64,000 nt of DNA from DTKD01 sp964494345 (GTDB lineage Bacteria > Armatimonadota > UBA5829): contig CAZBSI010000001.1 of NCBI GenBank assembly GCA_964494345.1, forward strand, positions 1 to 64,000. The letters are read 5' to 3'. Within the stretch, counting starts at the first letter, position 1. Every line of letters begins with the position of its first letter. A program made the position numbers and the translations under genes. The notes under the pieces are model-generated. The model saw only the letters and a list, made by a program, of their open reading frames with translations. It made no database searches and was not told where the DNA came from. Shown here one piece after another: positions 23,501 through 33,800 of this stretch.

Positions 23501-25038
23501 GCAGGACCAGCTTCCAGGATAGCGGGCAGACCGGCGGATGGAGATGGTCCGACGGCGGGCCTGCCAATTATATGGACGTGTATGTGGACAATCTCGCGCC
23601 ACTGACCCCTTCGTTCTCCAGCGTTGCTGCCAGCGGAGCAGATGAGATCACTTTATCCTGGAATCTGCCATTGGATCGTGGTGTCAATATAGCAGATGGC
23701 GCCACTGAGGCTTACGACAAGACCGAAGGCGGCTCGAATCACTACAGAGCAGGCAACGTTGGGGTCCAGGTTCGCAGAAACGGCAGCGCTGTCTACGGTT
23801 GGGGCAGCGGAACCTCGAAGATTGACGGCGGCTTGGCATCGAATACTCAATATACTTACGACATAGCCGCTCGCGACAACTCGAACTCTGCAAAAGGCAA
23901 CTGGCAAAACACCACCGGCTATGCCGGCACGGTCTCCGTATACACCTTAGCCGACGCTCCCGAGGATGGGGTAAACATTAACGTCCCTGCCGCCGGAACT
24001 TATCCTATGGCGGCCTGGCCAAACATTACATCAAGCTCATTTGGCGCAAGCGGTAACCATAAGATCACGAAGTTTATGTATAAGTGGAGCACATCAGATT
24101 CGGATGTCATCGGCGAAAACCAGGGCACGGCGTGGTCTTCGGGCACGCTTACCGATCTGCCGTCTACTGCAGGGATTTACTATCTGTATGTGAGATCATA
24201 CAACGCCGCCGGGGTTGGCAATGGCTCTGTCGCTTTTGGGCCTTATGCGCTGCTCACTGACGTAGATGCACCGACTGTATCGGCCGAGTTGTCTGCTTCG
24301 ACGGTCGGCGACGCTCCGGCTTATAACTTCCTGAAAGGGACGGTTACCATCACCGCCCTCGCGGAGGATGCCGATTCCGGAGTAAAAAAGGTCGAGTGCC
24401 GCATTGATTCCGGCGCTTTCGTGCAGATGCAGCTTGTCGACGGCAGCTACGTTGCCGAGTTCGATATAGACGAAACCTGGACAAATGGCCAGCATTCCGT
24501 CACCGTTCGAGCCACTGACAACGCCGAAAACTACGCCGACGTGGTCAAGTATTTCAACATAAACAAAAACGAAATCAGCGGTATTATTGGCTTGGAAGAG
24601 ACCCTGGGCGCTTCAATATACAGGCCGGTCAAGTTCGTGCTAACTTACGAAAACAACGGCACGGATGTGAAGATCACCAGGACAATCACGCCCCGTTTCA
24701 TCACAGGTAAAGCTGGGTATTGGATTACTGATATTCCGGATGGGGTTAAATCCATCAGCGCGAAAACCGCCTGGCATTTGCGCAGGCGCATTACCATCAG
24801 TTCGGTGAACGGCCAGGCTGAAGCGAACTTTACCGGAGCTCATGAACTTCTTGGAGGCGATCTGGCTACTTCGGGACAGCCGTTGGGTGACAACTCGATA
24901 AATGCACTGGATTACGCTATTTTGCGTGGGGCCTGGGGATATGGCGTCGCAGGTGATATAAATGGGGACGGCATTACTGATAACAACGATTATCTTATAA
25001 TGCAGCGAAACCTGTATCGTAAAGGCGATGCGGAATAG
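20551..25038 (+). CDS. Exported GerMN/amidase_3 protein with dockerin-like tail
   Basis: The 1495-aa protein starts at GTG 20551 (AGGAG at 20534, spacing a little long). Residues 1-23 are a signal peptide. Residues about 28-140 resemble a GerMN domain. Residues about 165-412 form a zinc N-acetylmuramoyl-L-alanine amidase (Amidase_3 type), with likely metal residues His173, Glu198, His298 and Glu378 in GPSHGR, VLEDTN, IACHTNAGG and LIELAFH. Next come an Nbr1-like Ig domain (about 425-528), a PA14-like beta region (about 545-880, GSDDGNRVWVNG), a fibronectin III-like domain (about 1015-1120) and Ig-like repeats. The last 156 residues are the shared module with SISAKTAW and the dockerin-like EF-hand pair. 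It probably cleaves peptidoglycan at the surface. It has its own promoter and a terminator, so it is a single transcript. Confidence 0.82.
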   Translation: MSKRNVYVIISLLIVTLATAVSAADIIDLRYYYTGELATVPRYVPAGMNPAEAAIRLLVDGPNEIEAAAGYVTAIPFGTHIKKLSIAQGTVTMDLSSEIINGLSEANLKYIFDQFRSTLGDFDWISKIELTCNGRPLSTYLPAAAEVGAPPAPVYRKAGVGLSGKKISLGPSHGRYWNGAGWYWQRSITCSLGEDVLEDTNSIRLVQFLKQYLDQDGAAVTTARQLDESSCCQPDTGLPWWKMCAQSWLRNAGAPGSVWASYTGNTGGDTAVDRSSDDIRARPLWADYNGADIYIACHTNAGGGGTANGTETYRDSQMEKPAHVTNSLNLATAIQNNVVDAIRTTYPGESGWANRGVKDSAGGFGEIRIPNRPAALIELAFHDNCSRDASYLVDDFFRSVAEWGLYKGICAYFGNTPTWDKYSCEYVSDNIPSSMVAGQNYNVSVTLRNRGVMWFTSRGFKLGAVGDSDAFASFNRVNITGGIKPGATYTFNYTLTAPSTPGNYTTQWRMLRENYAWFGPTVSKSIAVSGSGGGTVVDPPEETGASTPGFTYNWEGDPTHNGFAADGAELYIYDHFTSCAGRGFNATWNPGFTWSGRGHIVTDFYVGPHGTSRVKIHSRRTDGNVGNWYTWLDECPAPVGMNNVLNAATSDLADFNGVYVNADESEARQSGNCSPDCGYRATSIGKVKQYGTRWQYINDWVCLGAYSSSSVSDTANRNFAWGEAGLYLYPAVDTSHGNTIATGLGLSGKTPGRVSTGDCNNANILDFKGNAAAYGADNADAYAFAWMYAPNGAGPKFDIGSDDGNRVWVNGALINDNNAYRGLTRDQDVTGGIGFAKGWNRVLFKVHNGTGGFSGTISLRNGGDNRWNEPSVSTFTVNGVKTYGLGYEQDAWYPRIDVASFCGLSNPQPGDSVFTNNTTVTASGSAAQGGPVPLWKQMHFEWGYGISGNTNYTDVTSSGTTWSHSQANVTGHRRFHFFSVSRSGRTSFQDSGQTGGWRWSDGGPANYMDVYVDNLAPLTPSFSSVAASGADEITLSWNLPLDRGVNIADGATEAYDKTEGGSNHYRAGNVGVQVRRNGSAVYGWGSGTSKIDGGLASNTQYTYDIAARDNSNSAKGNWQNTTGYAGTVSVYTLADAPEDGVNINVPAAGTYPMAAWPNITSSSFGASGNHKITKFMYKWSTSDSDVIGENQGTAWSSGTLTDLPSTAGIYYLYVRSYNAAGVGNGSVAFGPYALLTDVDAPTVSAELSASTVGDAPAYNFLKGTVTITALAEDADSGVKKVECRIDSGAFVQMQLVDGSYVAEFDIDETWTNGQHSVTVRATDNAENYADVVKYFNINKNEISGIIGLEETLGASIYRPVKFVLTYENNGTDVKITRTITPRFITGKAGYWITDIPDGVKSISAKTAWHLRRRITISSVNGQAEANFTGAHELLGGDLATSGQPLGDNSINALDYAILRGAWGYGVAGDINGDGITDNNDYLIMQRNLYRKGDAE

Positions 25039-25050
25039 AAATCTGTGATA

Positions 25051-25094
25051 TGCAAACGGAAGGGAGACATCCTTCCGTTTGCACACAATTTTTC
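25051..25094 (+). terminator. Intrinsic terminator after the amidase gene
   Basis: A perfect 13-bp stem, TGCAAACGGAAGG (25051-25063) and CCTTCCGTTTGCA (25071-25083), has a 7-nt loop, and a T-run follows at about 25089-25093. This is the clearest rho-independent terminator in the window. Confidence 0.85.
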
Positions 25095-25102
25095 GAGACA
25101 TG

Positions 25103-25145
25103 GCAAAATTACTAGGTTGACACCCCACCACAAACCCGGCATACT
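25103..25145 (+). promoter_or_regulatory. Cluster promoter with palindromic box
   Basis: A box reading GCAAAATTACTAGG abuts TTGACA (25117-25122), with a 17-bp spacer and CATACT (25140-25145). Transcription would start near 25152. It should drive 25240-26628 and 26680-30591 together, because no terminator or promoter separates those two. Confidence 0.7.
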
Positions 25146-25239
25146 AAAAATGGGCTGAGCTATGAAAACATCAGCCGGTTTGATTAGTTTTCGACGCCGT
25201 GATTTGTTCTGGCACAGACCGAAGAATGGAGCAGTGCGT

Positions 25240-26628
25240 ATGATTGGTTTTGGGTCTCAAACGTGCAGGCGCTTGATAATATGCACGCGAGTAGTAGTGG
25301 CTATGTCGTTAGCCATTCTCATATCGACGGCCGCTTGGGCTGCTTTTGAAGTAGTTGGAGTCGAGCCTTCGAATGGTCAGACGGGCGTAAGCGCAGGAGC
25401 CAATATTGTCGTCAAATTCAACGGCATGCTCGATCACAATTCATTTGATAGAAAATCTATCCTCGTAAACGGTAAACCTCTTAGCGATATCCCTGATAGT
25501 GCAGTCGTATTTCCGGAAGAGGCCTCTTGCGTGATCCTGGTACGCCTGTCCCCCAGCACGGCCTATGAGATCGCCCTGCCGATGAGCATCAAAAACACCA
25601 GCGGCGTCGCCCTCGACAAGCCCTACAAATGGAAGTTTTCTACTAAGTCAGGGATGGAAGGTTCCTCGGCGCCGTTGCAGGTATTTGCGCGATATCCGCG
25701 GTTTAACGACATGGACACCCCGACCAACGCACCAATTACTATGGTTTTTACCAACGAATTAGACCCGGCGTCGGTCGTAGACAGCAGCGTAGAGGTGATT
25801 CCCTTCCAGGGTAAGCCTGTGGCCGGAAAGGTTGCAGTGGATGGCAAGCGACTGGTATTTCGGCCGGATGAGCCATTACCAGCCAGAAGGACTCACGAGG
25901 TCCATCTTAGAGAGGGCATTAAAGGCAAGGCCGGCGAGGAATGTAAGCCGATTCGCAACTGGCAATTCACAACCACCTACGGCCCGGAAGAGGGGCCGAT
26001 AGTCACGGATTGCTGGTATGAGAGCATGACCAGCAATGATGGTACAACTTTTATAGTCCATGCGTCTATGGAGAACCTTGTCAAACCAGACGAGGATACC
26101 AAAGACTCTGCTGATAAGCCGAAGAAAAAGCTGGAGAACCCCGGAGCTTTGCTTTCGGGACACACGTTCAAGGCTGCCATTGCCACCCTTGTCGGCGTCT
26201 TCCCACAGCAGCCTCTCAGCAACCCGACCGAAGCATCTGCGGCGGATATGCCCGTTAAAAACAAGTCCGTGCCGGACACTATTGTCTACGCGGAATATAC
26301 TCACGGCGGAGGCGCAGGACAGGGCAACAGCGTCGAAGGGGCCAGCAAGAAAAGCCCTGCTGACGAATTGATGGACTCAGTGATCCAAGCCGCACTAAAA
26401 AGCAGTAGCGCGGTAATAATGCGAGATTCTGGAGACGAAATCAAGGATGGAGACAACAAAAAGGGCGATTTAATATATTCGGGTCGGCTGTTTATAGGCA
26501 ACAAGTATCCTGAAGGCCAGGCCCTCCTTTGTTTTGCCATTGAAAAACCGGACGGCGCCCTGACCGATCCGGTGACGATGGGGCACTACGTATTCTACAA
26601 CGAGCCATCTCCGGCCACAACAAAATAA
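25240..26628 (+). CDS. Exported protein with two Big_5-type Ig domains
   Basis: I chose ATG 25240 (GGAG at 25228-25231) over 25162, because the promoter would leave only about 10 nt before 25162. The 462-aa product has an N-terminal membrane/signal segment (VVVAMSLAILISTAAWA). Two SbsA/Big_5-like Ig domains follow, roughly residues 36-140 and 145-245; FEVVGVEPSNGQTGVSAGANIVVKFN and PTNAPITMVFTNELDPASV are recognisable. The remaining C-terminal half (about 250-462) is low-identity and partly disordered, with Lys/Glu-rich and Gly-rich linkers. It has no dockerin-like tail. It may be a surface or adaptor protein. It is the first gene of a probable two-gene operon with the LamG protein. Confidence 0.7.
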   Translation: MIGFGSQTCRRLIICTRVVVAMSLAILISTAAWAAFEVVGVEPSNGQTGVSAGANIVVKFNGMLDHNSFDRKSILVNGKPLSDIPDSAVVFPEEASCVILVRLSPSTAYEIALPMSIKNTSGVALDKPYKWKFSTKSGMEGSSAPLQVFARYPRFNDMDTPTNAPITMVFTNELDPASVVDSSVEVIPFQGKPVAGKVAVDGKRLVFRPDEPLPARRTHEVHLREGIKGKAGEECKPIRNWQFTTTYGPEEGPIVTDCWYESMTSNDGTTFIVHASMENLVKPDEDTKDSADKPKKKLENPGALLSGHTFKAAIATLVGVFPQQPLSNPTEASAADMPVKNKSVPDTIVYAEYTHGGGAGQGNSVEGASKKSPADELMDSVIQAALKSSSAVIMRDSGDEIKDGDNKKGDLIYSGRLFIGNKYPEGQALLCFAIEKPDGALTDPVTMGHYVFYNEPSPATTK

Positions 26629-26679
26629 AGTAGTGCCAGAACGTAAGTCAAGTAGTATTTAAGAGAAGTAGGTTTTGCA

Positions 26680-29600
26680 ATGAGTAGTAGAAGTATCTGT
26701 TCGAAGGTTTTGTTAGTTGTTGTAGTAATCCTCTGTTTTTCCGTCTCCGTTTATGCGGGAGGAGCGTACCAATCCTGTTCCAGAACCAACGCAGGAGATG
26801 GGGGCTGGTCCACATATACCACTTTCTACGTCGAGTGTGGCAGTTCCTGGATTGGCTGGGGCAGTAACGGGACAGACCGCGCCCGCATTTCAACAAGCAG
26901 CGCCGGGGTGGCCCGCGATATGTATTTGACCTATAGGCACTTGTTCGGAAAGCGCGCCAATGGCGATACATCCGCCGATCACTGGGCCTGGTCCGAAGGT
27001 TCCTATTCCGGCAACGCCCCGGTCAACCAGCAAGGCTCTGGCGCTTACGAGCATACAGTAGTCCTCGGCCGGGCTTCCTACAACTGGGACGATTGGTTGG
27101 AAGTCGGATCCGACGGCGGAGGAGGTATGGATACAATTGTCGAGAAAGGGAAATTTTATCCCGAAATCGACGCGGTGTATTCGGGCAAGTCAGTAGTCAC
27201 CAGCATGTACCAGGGCAACGTCTACCAGTGGATGTATCAGATGAGCAATCCCAGTTCGGCCTGGTGGACTTGGAACTCTGACAACCATCGCTTCGCCCGA
27301 ATTGGCGGTGTTGTATCCGGGCCGGGCTGGCTGTCCGGCGCACGAGTCGCTGGTAATCCGGGCACTGCTCCCGGTGGTACATGGACTCTTTATTACAACG
27401 TCCGCCCCACCCAGACCGGCGATTCAAATGAAGAATATCAGATGGTATATGAAAACGTCTCCTGGTTTGGAGACAAACCTGCCAGCAATGCCAATATGCG
27501 CACCGCAGTCAACGTCTCTCGCAAGATTCCAAGCGGAGCGGACGGTTGGGACAACGGCGCAAAACGCAAAGGCGAGGCTGTGCGCTTCAATATATATGGA
27601 GCCGATAGCTGGGGCACGGGCGACAACTATAGCTGGGATTTCGACGGCTCGACTACTCAAGGCTGGAGTGTTGCTAATAACTGCACTTTGACCCCAGAGG
27701 CCGGAAACGGCCGTCTTAAAATCGGCATCACAGGCGGCGACCCTCATATTTTAAGTTCCGGCGGCCTTGCAATTAATTGCAGCAACGCAAATTATGCCTC
27801 CATAAGAATGATGGCCAGCGGCGGCTCCACCGCTCAGTTCTTCTGGGCAGGAACGGCTGGTGGATGGAGTGGAGATCGCCATGTGGATTTTAATATTTAT
27901 CCGGATAATAAATGGCATGTTTACACTGTCAAACTGCCAGCTTCCTGGACAGGAACTGTGAATCAATTCCGATTCGACCCTGTCGGAGATGGCGCGGCCA
28001 ACGGTCAGACGGTCTATGTTGACTGGATTCGCATTCACAATGTCAACGCTGGAATGACGGCGAAAGCATGGTTGGGCAAGACTAACGGCAACTGGAATAT
28101 CTGGAGCGAGCAGGATGCCACGTGGGACGCAACTAACGTTTGCTGGTATAAGGACTACACTATCGCAGACGGATATCCGCAGACTTATTATCACGTGATG
28201 CACGTTAAAAATAACGCTAATCAGCTCTGCGGCGACGATCCGGATCGGAGATACGGGCAATATCAGAGGGCATATAAGGTACTGAATACTGCTCCAACCG
28301 CCACAAACAACTCCTATCCTTCAAACGGATGGTGTACTATAAAGACACCTTCGCTCGGTTGGAACTACTCCGATGTCGACTCAAACGCACAGAGCCGGTA
28401 TCAAGTGCAGGTTTCCACTGCGGCGAACTTCAGCAATATCGTCGCCGACACCGATCTTGTCGCATCGAATGCAAATTCCTACACCGCTTCGTCCCTGCCC
28501 GAAGGCCAGTTGTATTACCGAACCAGGGTAATGGACGGAGCCTATAACAACCTCAACGCAACCTATCAAGGCGGCGTTTCGCTAAATAAAGCGGGCGCAC
28601 TAACAGGCGACTCGAACAGCAAGTCTGTGGAGTTTAATGGCATCGATGGTTATATCAGCCTTCCATCCGGTTATGACAGCTTTGGCAGTGGGTTTACCTG
28701 TGAGTTTTGGGCATATCCTACCGCCGTCCAAAACTGGGCGAGGTTCCTGGATATAGGAAACGGCGCCCCGATGGACAATATCCTCATAGCTCGTCGCTCC
28801 GCCTCCGACGACCTTGTATTTTCTGTACGGCGAGGGGACGCTTACGAGCAATCCATTACTGCTCCCAATGCTATCAGTTTAAATACCTGGCAGCATTTTG
28901 TGGTCACGCAGGATACTAATGGTTATGTGCGCATCTACAAAAACGGCTCTTTGATTGCACAAGGGCAGTCATTTATACCAGAGGTGGTCAATCTCACCAA
29001 ATGTTACATAGGCAAAAGCAACTGGGATGCCGACGCCTACTACAAGGGCAGGCTGGACGAGTTTGCCATCTACGACAGATGTCTTACCGGCTCCGAGATA
29101 TCGGATCACTATGCCAGGGCTTCTCAATCCGCGCCGGCATATCGGGACGCCGTCTGCGCCAGTGGGCCGTGGACATATTATCGCTTCGACGAGACTTCCG
29201 GCACCACAGCATCAGCCTACACCGGCATGCTCTCAAATTGGTCAGCCGGCACCGGGTTCCGGGTGGACAGCATTTCTCCCACCAAACCGACTATCACCAA
29301 TATAGAAATCAACGGCAACACGGCCGCGATATACTTCGGCGGCTCGACTGATGCAAACAACTTCACCTACGAAGTCAAGCTCGACAACGGCACGTTTGCC
29401 ACCGCCACAAGCCCGGCAACGTTCAATCAATTGACCGGCGCACACACCGTATACGTCCGTGCAATTGACGAGGCAGGCAATATCAGCGAGGTCGCCAGTG
29501 ATTCGTTCACTATGGACAGCACCCCTCCGACTATAAACAGCGTCTCTTCTCCCGCGGCAACAAACACCTCGCCGATTGAGGTGACATATAGCGTCTCCGA

Positions 29601-30591
29601 CTCCGAGAGCGGCGTAAAGGAAGTTACGCTGTGGGTCAAAAAAGGCTCCGGAGGCACATGGGGAGCGACGGGTCTTACCTCCAATTCTGCCGCGGGTTCC
29701 TTCAACTACACGGTGAGCAGTGAGGACACCTACTACTTCGGCGTAGTTGCCGAGGATAACGCGGGCAACAAGACCGCCGACCCTACAGGCAGCGGCCCCA
29801 CAAATACTATCTACGACATTACCGACCCGACGGCCACCGCTACTCTGCTCCCGGAGAGCCAGGGTGATGTCAATTATCTCAAGGGTCTGATTACCATTGA
29901 AGTCGAAGCCGCCGACACCAACGGTTCCGGCGTCAATAAAGTAGAGTTCAAGGTCGACAACGGCGCCTACGTAGAAATGGTCGAAGACAACGGGGTCTAT
30001 ACCGACGACTCTACCGAGATCACCGATTCGTGGACGAATGGATCACATGTGATCACGGTAAAAGTGACCGACAACGCCGGTAACTATATCGAGATTCAAA
30101 AGGACTTCGATGTCAATGTAAACGAGGTCCACGGCGTAATCGCGCTTCACGGTCTTACTTTAGACCCTGTTACGCGCAATGTGAAGTTCGTTTTAACCTA
30201 TACGGAAAACGGCGTCGACCGTAAAATTACCAAAACGATTACTCCGACGTTTATAAATGCCAAGTCTGAGTATTCCTTCACCGACCTTCCTGATGGCATC
30301 AAATCCATCAGCGCCAAGACCGCATGGAGCCTGCGCAAGAGGCTGATGTTGACCCCGGTCAACGGTCAGTGTATTGCCAACTTCACAGGCGCCAACCACG
30401 TTCCCGGCGGCGATTTGCCAACGCCAGGCTCGCCCGCTGGAGACAATGTCGTCAACGCTCTGGACTACGCAGTTCTTCGTGGAGCCTGGGGATATAACAG
30501 TATTGGCGACATTTCCGGTGACGGCGTCACAGATAATAACGATTACCTGGTACTAATACAGAACCTGTATCTTAAGGGCGACCCTGAATAA
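26680..30591 (+). CDS. Exported LamG/CBM-like protein with dockerin-like tail (paralogue 1)
   Basis: The 1303-aa protein starts at ATG 26680, 51 nt after the preceding stop. Residues 1-26 are a signal peptide. Residues about 27-290 are a Trp/Gly-rich module of unknown family. Residues about 310-455 look like a carbohydrate-binding beta-sandwich (SWDFDGSTTQGW to VDWIRIHN). Residues about 645-830 are a LamG/concanavalin-like domain (SVEFNGIDGYISLPS, FTCEFWAYP, LDEFAIYDRC). Ig-like domains follow, and the last 157 residues are the shared SISAKTAW plus dockerin-like module. No catalytic residues are recognisable. It probably binds a glycan or cell-wall partner. It is a close paralogue of the next gene. 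Confidence 0.75.
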   Translation: MSSRSICSKVLLVVVVILCFSVSVYAGGAYQSCSRTNAGDGGWSTYTTFYVECGSSWIGWGSNGTDRARISTSSAGVARDMYLTYRHLFGKRANGDTSADHWAWSEGSYSGNAPVNQQGSGAYEHTVVLGRASYNWDDWLEVGSDGGGGMDTIVEKGKFYPEIDAVYSGKSVVTSMYQGNVYQWMYQMSNPSSAWWTWNSDNHRFARIGGVVSGPGWLSGARVAGNPGTAPGGTWTLYYNVRPTQTGDSNEEYQMVYENVSWFGDKPASNANMRTAVNVSRKIPSGADGWDNGAKRKGEAVRFNIYGADSWGTGDNYSWDFDGSTTQGWSVANNCTLTPEAGNGRLKIGITGGDPHILSSGGLAINCSNANYASIRMMASGGSTAQFFWAGTAGGWSGDRHVDFNIYPDNKWHVYTVKLPASWTGTVNQFRFDPVGDGAANGQTVYVDWIRIHNVNAGMTAKAWLGKTNGNWNIWSEQDATWDATNVCWYKDYTIADGYPQTYYHVMHVKNNANQLCGDDPDRRYGQYQRAYKVLNTAPTATNNSYPSNGWCTIKTPSLGWNYSDVDSNAQSRYQVQVSTAANFSNIVADTDLVASNANSYTASSLPEGQLYYRTRVMDGAYNNLNATYQGGVSLNKAGALTGDSNSKSVEFNGIDGYISLPSGYDSFGSGFTCEFWAYPTAVQNWARFLDIGNGAPMDNILIARRSASDDLVFSVRRGDAYEQSITAPNAISLNTWQHFVVTQDTNGYVRIYKNGSLIAQGQSFIPEVVNLTKCYIGKSNWDADAYYKGRLDEFAIYDRCLTGSEISDHYARASQSAPAYRDAVCASGPWTYYRFDETSGTTASAYTGMLSNWSAGTGFRVDSISPTKPTITNIEINGNTAAIYFGGSTDANNFTYEVKLDNGTFATATSPATFNQLTGAHTVYVRAIDEAGNISEVASDSFTMDSTPPTINSVSSPAATNTSPIEVTYSVSDSESGVKEVTLWVKKGSGGTWGATGLTSNSAAGSFNYTVSSEDTYYFGVVAEDNAGNKTADPTGSGPTNTIYDITDPTATATLLPESQGDVNYLKGLITIEVEAADTNGSGVNKVEFKVDNGAYVEMVEDNGVYTDDSTEITDSWTNGSHVITVKVTDNAGNYIEIQKDFDVNVNEVHGVIALHGLTLDPVTRNVKFVLTYTENGVDRKITKTITPTFINAKSEYSFTDLPDGIKSISAKTAWSLRKRLMLTPVNGQCIANFTGANHVPGGDLPTPGSPAGDNVVNALDYAVLRGAWGYNSIGDISGDGVTDNNDYLVLIQNLYLKGDPE

Positions 30592-30630
30592 GTCGAATAC
30601 ACGCCAAAGTCAGCCCGTAGTTCAAAATAC

Positions 30631-30673
30631 GTAATAATACCAGGTTGACTGTAATATGAAAACACGGCATACT
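30631..30673 (+). promoter_or_regulatory. Cluster promoter with palindromic box
   Basis: GTAATAATACCAGG (30631-30644) abuts TTGACT (30645-30650). A 17-bp spacer leads to CATACT (30668-30673). The predicted leader to ATG 30806 is about 125 nt. No terminator is visible between the previous stop (30591) and this promoter. Confidence 0.7.
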
Positions 30674-30805
30674 AAGGTTGCTTGGGCTTTTGCAAACCGG
30701 CAAAGTTCAATCAGCTTTTGCCGTGTACGATATAGCAACGAATGGATGATAGCTAATATGGCGTGAAGTGGCCGCCTTTCTGCAATTGATGTGGAGAAGA
30801 GTAGT

Positions 30806-33800
30806 ATGATGAATGGTGTGAAAAGGGTTGCTTTAATCTGTTTATTAGCGTTGTGTGCATCGACCGTCTATGCAGGAGCGTTTTGGGCGAACTGTGCCCG
30901 GAGCACTTCTCAAGGCGGTTGGGCAGAATATGCCGCACCTGCGGGATGTTCTACTGTCTGGGTTGGCTGGGGTAGCAATGGAGCCGACCGCTGCAGGTGG
31001 TACAACAGCAGCGCAATCCCCTGGCGTGACCAATATCTGACTTATCGGCACGGTTTTAATCTGAGAGCCAATGGCGACACCAATGCTTTGCACTGGTCTT
31101 ATGCCGAAGGCTCTTATAGCGGTAATCAGACATTTAACCAGAAAGGCGCCGGCGGTTGGACCGAACCCACTATCAATGCGAGAGCCTCATACAACTGGGA
31201 CGATTGGATGGAAGTCGGATCGGACTGGGGCGGCGGAATGGACACAGTATGCAACGTCGCCCGATTATATCCAGAGTTAGATGCCATCTACAAGGCCAAA
31301 TCTGTAGAGCCTAACATGTATATGGGTAACGTCTACAAGTGGATATACGACATGGAGAACCCGTGGTATGCCTGGTGGACGTGGAATACCGCAGCCGATC
31401 AGTTCTACCACATCGGAGGAGTTGTATCGGGTCCAGGCTGGTATTCTTCTGGGGCGGTCGTCAGCGCGCCCGGCACTGCTCCTGAGGGGGTTATGTACTG
31501 CCATTTCAATATGCGCCCTACGCAGACGGGCACATCTAACGAAGACTTCCAGATGATCCGCAATGGCACCTCGTGGTTTGGCGACAAACCCGCCAGCAAC
31601 TCCAACATGCGAACCGCAGTCAGCGTTACACGGAAAAACCCGTCGGCGACTGCCGGTTGGGACAACGGCGCAAAAAGAAAAGGAGAAACCGTAAGATTCA
31701 GTACCTACGGCGCGGATAGCTGGGGCACTGGTGATAACTATAGCTGGGATTTCGACCATAACACCACGCAGGGTTGGTATACAGTGAATAACACCACTCT
31801 GACTAAGGAGTCCGGCCAAATAAAGATCGGCGTCACGGGAGCCGACCCGCATATTCACAGCTTCAGCGGTCTGGCTATTAATACTAACCAGTGTAAATAC
31901 GTCTCGATCAGAATGAAGGCTAACGGAGGCTCTACCGCGCAGTTCTTCTGGAAGGGCACGGCTGGAGACTGGTCAGGTGTGCGTAAAGTCGATTTCAATA
32001 TATATCCAGACAACCAGTGGCACATTTATACTATGCCATTCCCTGCCTCGTGGACCGGAACGGTGACTCAGTTCCGCTTCGACCCGGTCGAGAATGGCGC
32101 GGCCAATGGTCAGACGGTCTATGTAGACTGGATCCGCATCCACAACGTCAACGCCGGAATGTCCGCAAAAGCGTGGCTGGGCAAAGCGAACAACTCGTGG
32201 ACTATATGGAGCGAGCAAGCAGCGACCTGGGATGGGACTAACGTCTGCTGGTATAAAGACTACACAATCCTGGACGGCTATCCGCAGACATACTATCACG
32301 TGATGCACGTTTTCAACAACGCTAATCAGAGTGAGGGTGATGACCCGGATCGACGCTATGCGCAGTATCAGCGGGCCTATAAGGTGCTGAACACCGCGCC
32401 GGGCGCAGCGAACAATTCTTATCCTTCTAACGGCTGGTGTACCACAAAGACACCTACTCTGGGATGGAATTATTCCGATGTCGACTCCAATGCACAGAGC
32501 CGTTATCAGGTGCAGGTTTCCGCTGCGGCGAACTTTAGCAATATCGTTGCTGACACCGACCTTGTTGCTTCGAACGCAAACTCATGCACCGCACCGTCTC
32601 TGCCGGAAGGGCAGTTGTATTATCGAACCCGGGTTATGGACGGAGCCTATTCGAACATCAACGCCAGCTATCAAGGCGGATGCTCGCTGAATCAGGCCGG
32701 AGCGCTTTCCGGTGACCCGAACAGTAAGTCCGTCGAGTTCAACGGTACAGATGGCTACGTGAACCTGCCGTCCGGCTTTGACAGCCTCGGCAGTGGGTTT
32801 ACCTGCGAGTTCTGGGCTTATCCTACCGCAGCTCAAAACTGGGCGCGGTTCCTGGATATGGGAAACGGCGCACCGATGGACAATATCATCATCGCTCGCC
32901 AATCCACCAGCAATGACATGATCTTCTCCGTTCGGCGAGGGGACGCTGTTGAGATGTCCCTCAAAGCCGTGAATGTCATCAGCTTGAACACCTGGCAGCA
33001 TTTTGTGGTGACGTTGGATACAGACGGCTACGGACGCATCTACAAAAATGGTTCTCTGGTCGTGCACGGCCCGATGCTTATGCCCGAAGTGGTTAATCTC
33101 ACCAAATGTTACATCGGCAAAAGCAACTGGGTTGCGGACGCTTACTATAAGGGCCGATTAGACGAGTTTGCCATCTATGACAGGTGTCTATCTGCGGCTG
33201 AGATTTCAAGTCACTACTCAAAGGCTTCGCAATCCGACTCTGCATACAGAGACGCGGTCTGCGCCAACAGCCCATGGGTATACTATCGCTTCGACGAAAC
33301 TACCGGCACTACCGCATCTGCATATACCGGCATGCTTTCAGACTGGTCTACCGGCACCGACTTTAGAGTTGACAGCATAGCTCCGACCCAGCCGAGTATC
33401 ACCGGAATCAATTGGAGCAGTTGCATAGCCGCTTCAGTCTCTTTTGGTGGCTCAACGGATGCTAATGCGCTTACTTATGAGGTAAAGCTGGACAACGGCG
33501 CTTTCGAGACCAAGACAAGTCCGGTGGCGCTCTCTTCATTGACCAACGGGCCTCACACAATCTATGTCAGGGCTGTCGATGAAGCTGGAAACATCAGCGA
33601 AGTCGCAAGCCAGCAATTCGACAATTCCCTGCCAAACACTCCGACTAACCCGCAGGCCAACCCTGCTACTATCGTAGTCAGTGGCTCTTCAGCTCTGTCG
33701 GCAACTGTCGGCAGCGGTGAGGAAGTCGTGTGGTATAAAGATAGCTGCGGCGGCACAGTAGTCACTTCTCCGGTCAGCCCGACGCAGACTACGACGTATT

